DNA of 7,108 nucleotides. Origin: M3007 sp040080915. Lineage in GTDB: Bacteria > Bacteroidota > Bacteroidia > Chitinophagales > Saprospiraceae. Location of the stretch: assembly GCA_040080915.1 (NCBI GenBank), contig JBEBHD010000261.1, positions 1-7,108 on the forward strand. The letters run 5' to 3'. The translations under genes and the position numbers were made by a program. The notes beneath the pieces were generated by a model, which saw nothing but the letters and a program-made list of their open reading frames with translations, was not told where the DNA came from and made no database searches. Shown one piece after another: positions 5,318 through 7,108 of the stretch (positions are counted from its first letter, which is position 1; each line of letters starts with the position of its first letter).

Positions 5318-7108
5318 ATGCTACGCACTGTATGTTGCCTCTTTTTGCTCTGCTTTGCAAGTGCCTTGCCCGCACAGGTGATGCGCGTCAAGCGTATGAC
5401 CTCGGCCCAGGGGCTGCCTTCCGATGTTGTCAACAAACTACTGCAAGACCGCGAGGGCTTTCTTTGGGTAGGCACTGCCGACGGCCTTTGCCGGTACGAT
5501 GGCTACACGTTCAAGGTTTACCGGTACGACCCTGACGACCAGTACAGCCTGCCCACCAATGTCGTGGAAACCCTGTACGAAGACCGCAGCGGAACCCTGT
5601 GGGTAGGCCTCGCCGGTGGCCTCGCCCGGTTCGACAAAAAAACAGAGCGCTTCACCTCGTACACCTACCGCCCCAACGACTCCACGTCCATCAACGGCGG
5701 CGCTATCGCCGACATCTACGAAGACCCAAAAGGGCGGTTTTGGTTGGTGGCCTGGAACGGCGGCCTGCAGGAAATGGACCGCGAGCGCGGCACGTTTCGC
5801 TGCCATTTTCCGCAGCCCGAGGCCGAGTTTCACAACGCCATGCTTTTCGCATCGCCCATAGTGCCCGACCCCAACTGCGCCGACTGCTTTTTTTTCGCCC
5901 TCGGCGTAGGCGGAAATTGGCACCTGTACTCGTTCAACGGATCAGACAAAACATTTACACCCTGCCAGTCGGATGGCCTGTCGCCCAGAACCTACATCTG
6001 GGACGCGATTCCCGACGACAATGGCTTAGTCTGGTACGTGACCAGTTCAGGCCTGCGCCCATTCGACCCAAAAGTCAAAAAGTTTGTCCCCTACGAAGGC
6101 TTGCCCGACAGTTTTATGGCCATGCGCACCAAGTCCCTGTTCTCGGCGGAAATGGACGCACGGGGGCACCTGTGGGTCGGTAGCTATGGGGAGGGTTTGT
6201 TCGAGTTTGACCAGAAAAAAAACCTGGTCGGGCACTACAAACACGAACCGGGCAACCCGTCGTCCTTGCTCAACAACGTTGTCCGGGCCATTTTGCGCGA
6301 CCGGTCCGGTACGGTTTGGGTTGGCTCGACTACGCAGGGACTGAACCGCCTGACCCATGAAGAACAGCGTTTTCACCATTTTCCCATAGAACCCAAGCAC
6401 ACGTCAGCTCGCCTCGTCAACACGACGACGACGTTCGCCGAAAGCCGTTCCGGCGCAGTATGGGTCGGGTCCGAGTACTCAGGGGTATTGCTCTGGGATC
6501 CTCAATCGCTCCAAATTCAGCCCGCCAGCAAGCGTTACCCCGAATTGGATTCCGTGACCAATCAGTATGTTCTTTCGCTGTGCGAAATGCGCGACGGCCA
6601 ACTCTGGATCGGCACGAACGGGCACGGGCTGTGTCATTTCGATCCCGAAAGGCGTACTTGGCACCGGTTTTTGCACAATGAAGCCGACTCAGCCAGCTTG
6701 TCCTCGGATTATATCACCAGCCTGCTCGAAGACCGATCGGGCCGCCTGTGGGCGGGCACTTACCATGGCCTAAATCGCTACGACCCAAAGTCCGGCAGCT
6801 TTAAGCACTACTTTTTGACCGATCCGGCTGACCCCGCAAGCGTGATCCTGAACCAATTCTCCTGCCTGTACCTCGACCGTTCGGGAGCAATCTGGGTGGG
6901 GATGCCATATGGCTTGAGCCTGTTCGACCCGATTGCGGGCACGTTCCGGGATGTACTTCGTACCCAAGCAGCTGATGGCACGCCGCAAAATTTTACGGTA
7001 CATGCCGTTTTTCAAGACCCCCAGGGCACGCACTGGGCATGTACCGAAATCGGTCTGTACCGACTCGACTTCCCCGACCCGACCCGCCCGGACCGGGGGG
7101 GTCGGGTC
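5318..7108 (+). CDS. Two-component regulator propeller protein (periplasmic sensor), 5' part
   Basis: The frame opens at ATG 5318 and stays open for 597 codons to the right edge. Residues 1-19 are a signal peptide (hydrophobic core VCCLFLLCFASA, likely cleavage LPA|Q at 19/20). The rest is an array of Reg_prop blades with the signature D.sG.lWvGt..GL.r.D. Key tryptophans are at 50, 95, 142, 239, 286, 334, 382, 430, 478, 526 and 573, with a degenerate blade at about 180-208, giving about twelve blades. In hybrid two-component systems and related Bacteroidota sensors, two seven-bladed propellers bind a ligand (often a glycan) in the periplasm. A Y_Y_Y domain, a membrane helix and an output module follow (histidine kinase with or without receiver/AraC, or a LuxR/LytTR-type helix-turn-helix). 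Those parts lie beyond the window, so the output type and ligand cannot be stated. It begins 46 bp after the DUF4175 stop; no strong ribosome binding site is seen. Confidence 0.9.
   Translation, partial: MLRTVCCLFLLCFASALPAQVMRVKRMTSAQGLPSDVVNKLLQDREGFLWVGTADGLCRYDGYTFKVYRYDPDDQYSLPTNVVETLYEDRSGTLWVGLAGGLARFDKKTERFTSYTYRPNDSTSINGGAIADIYEDPKGRFWLVAWNGGLQEMDRERGTFRCHFPQPEAEFHNAMLFASPIVPDPNCADCFFFALGVGGNWHLYSFNGSDKTFTPCQSDGLSPRTYIWDAIPDDNGLVWYVTSSGLRPFDPKVKKFVPYEGLPDSFMAMRTKSLFSAEMDARGHLWVGSYGEGLFEFDQKKNLVGHYKHEPGNPSSLLNNVVRAILRDRSGTVWVGSTTQGLNRLTHEEQRFHHFPIEPKHTSARLVNTTTTFAESRSGAVWVGSEYSGVLLWDPQSLQIQPASKRYPELDSVTNQYVLSLCEMRDGQLWIGTNGHGLCHFDPERRTWHRFLHNEADSASLSSDYITSLLEDRSGRLWAGTYHGLNRYDPKSGSFKHYFLTDPADPASVILNQFSCLYLDRSGAIWVGMPYGLSLFDPIAGTFRDVLRTQAADGTPQNFTVHAVFQDPQGTHWACTEIGLYRLDFPDPTRPDRGGRV
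7076..7108. repeat. Perfect 10-bp inverted repeat at the right edge of the window
   Basis: GACCCGACCC (7076-7085) is the exact reverse complement of GGGTCGGGTC (7099-7108), with a 13-base GC-only loop apart from one A. It lies just after the last recognisable blade (ends at residue 584, about base 7069) and encodes the low-complexity residues DPTRPDRGGRV. It may be a genuine hairpin or a fold-back artefact at a contig end. Confidence 0.6.

Noticed and set aside
5599..6183. Plus-strand Arg-rich frame of 194 codons within the propeller gene
   Set aside because: High Arg, Pro and His content is typical of an off-frame reading of GC-rich DNA, and the repeated propeller blades occupy the other frame.
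6421..6432. Four ACG units as a microsatellite
   Set aside because: It is only four units encoding four threonines between blades, too short to call a variable repeat.

Overview
The window looks like a stretch of chromosome from a member of the Bacteroidota with a fairly GC-rich genome. Four things point there: a short EPSP synthase of the Bacteroidota type, a GHMP kinase carrying the GYDIA motif, a long membrane-anchored DUF4175 coiled-coil protein, and a secreted two-component-regulator propeller protein. A TAnnTTTG-like promoter element and the lack of obvious Shine-Dalgarno sequences agree with this. A GC-rich lineage such as the Saprospiraceae/Lewinella group is a guess from composition and gene content only.

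Layout: all four genes lie on the + strand with little intergenic space. The 3' two thirds of aroA (1-848) runs in from the left edge. It overlaps by four bases (ATGA) with a GYDIA-family GHMP kinase gene (845-1795). A 131-bp gap with a plausible promoter and a pyrimidine-rich leader follows, and then a DUF4175-family gene (1927-5271, 1114 residues). After 46 bp with a small hairpin, a beta-propeller sensor gene starts at 5318 and is still open at the right edge. It has 597 codons in the window, with about twelve blades and no stop.

How they may work together: aroA (shikimate pathway) and the small-molecule kinase are probably co-transcribed and translationally coupled, but they are not known to share a pathway. 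The DUF4175 protein is predicted to sit in the inner membrane and project a large Ig-like plus coiled-coil body into the periplasm. The propeller protein has a signal peptide and should be the extracytoplasmic sensing part of a one-protein signalling system whose transmembrane and output domains lie beyond the window. I see no mobile element, CRISPR array, tRNA or rRNA.

I did not find a clearly new system. The points most worth following are the DUF4175 protein (function unknown, one cysteine in a Gly/Lys linker), the very regular 48-residue blade spacing with one degenerate Cys-x-x-Cys blade in the propeller, and a perfect inverted repeat at the last bases of the window that could be an assembly or contig-end artefact.
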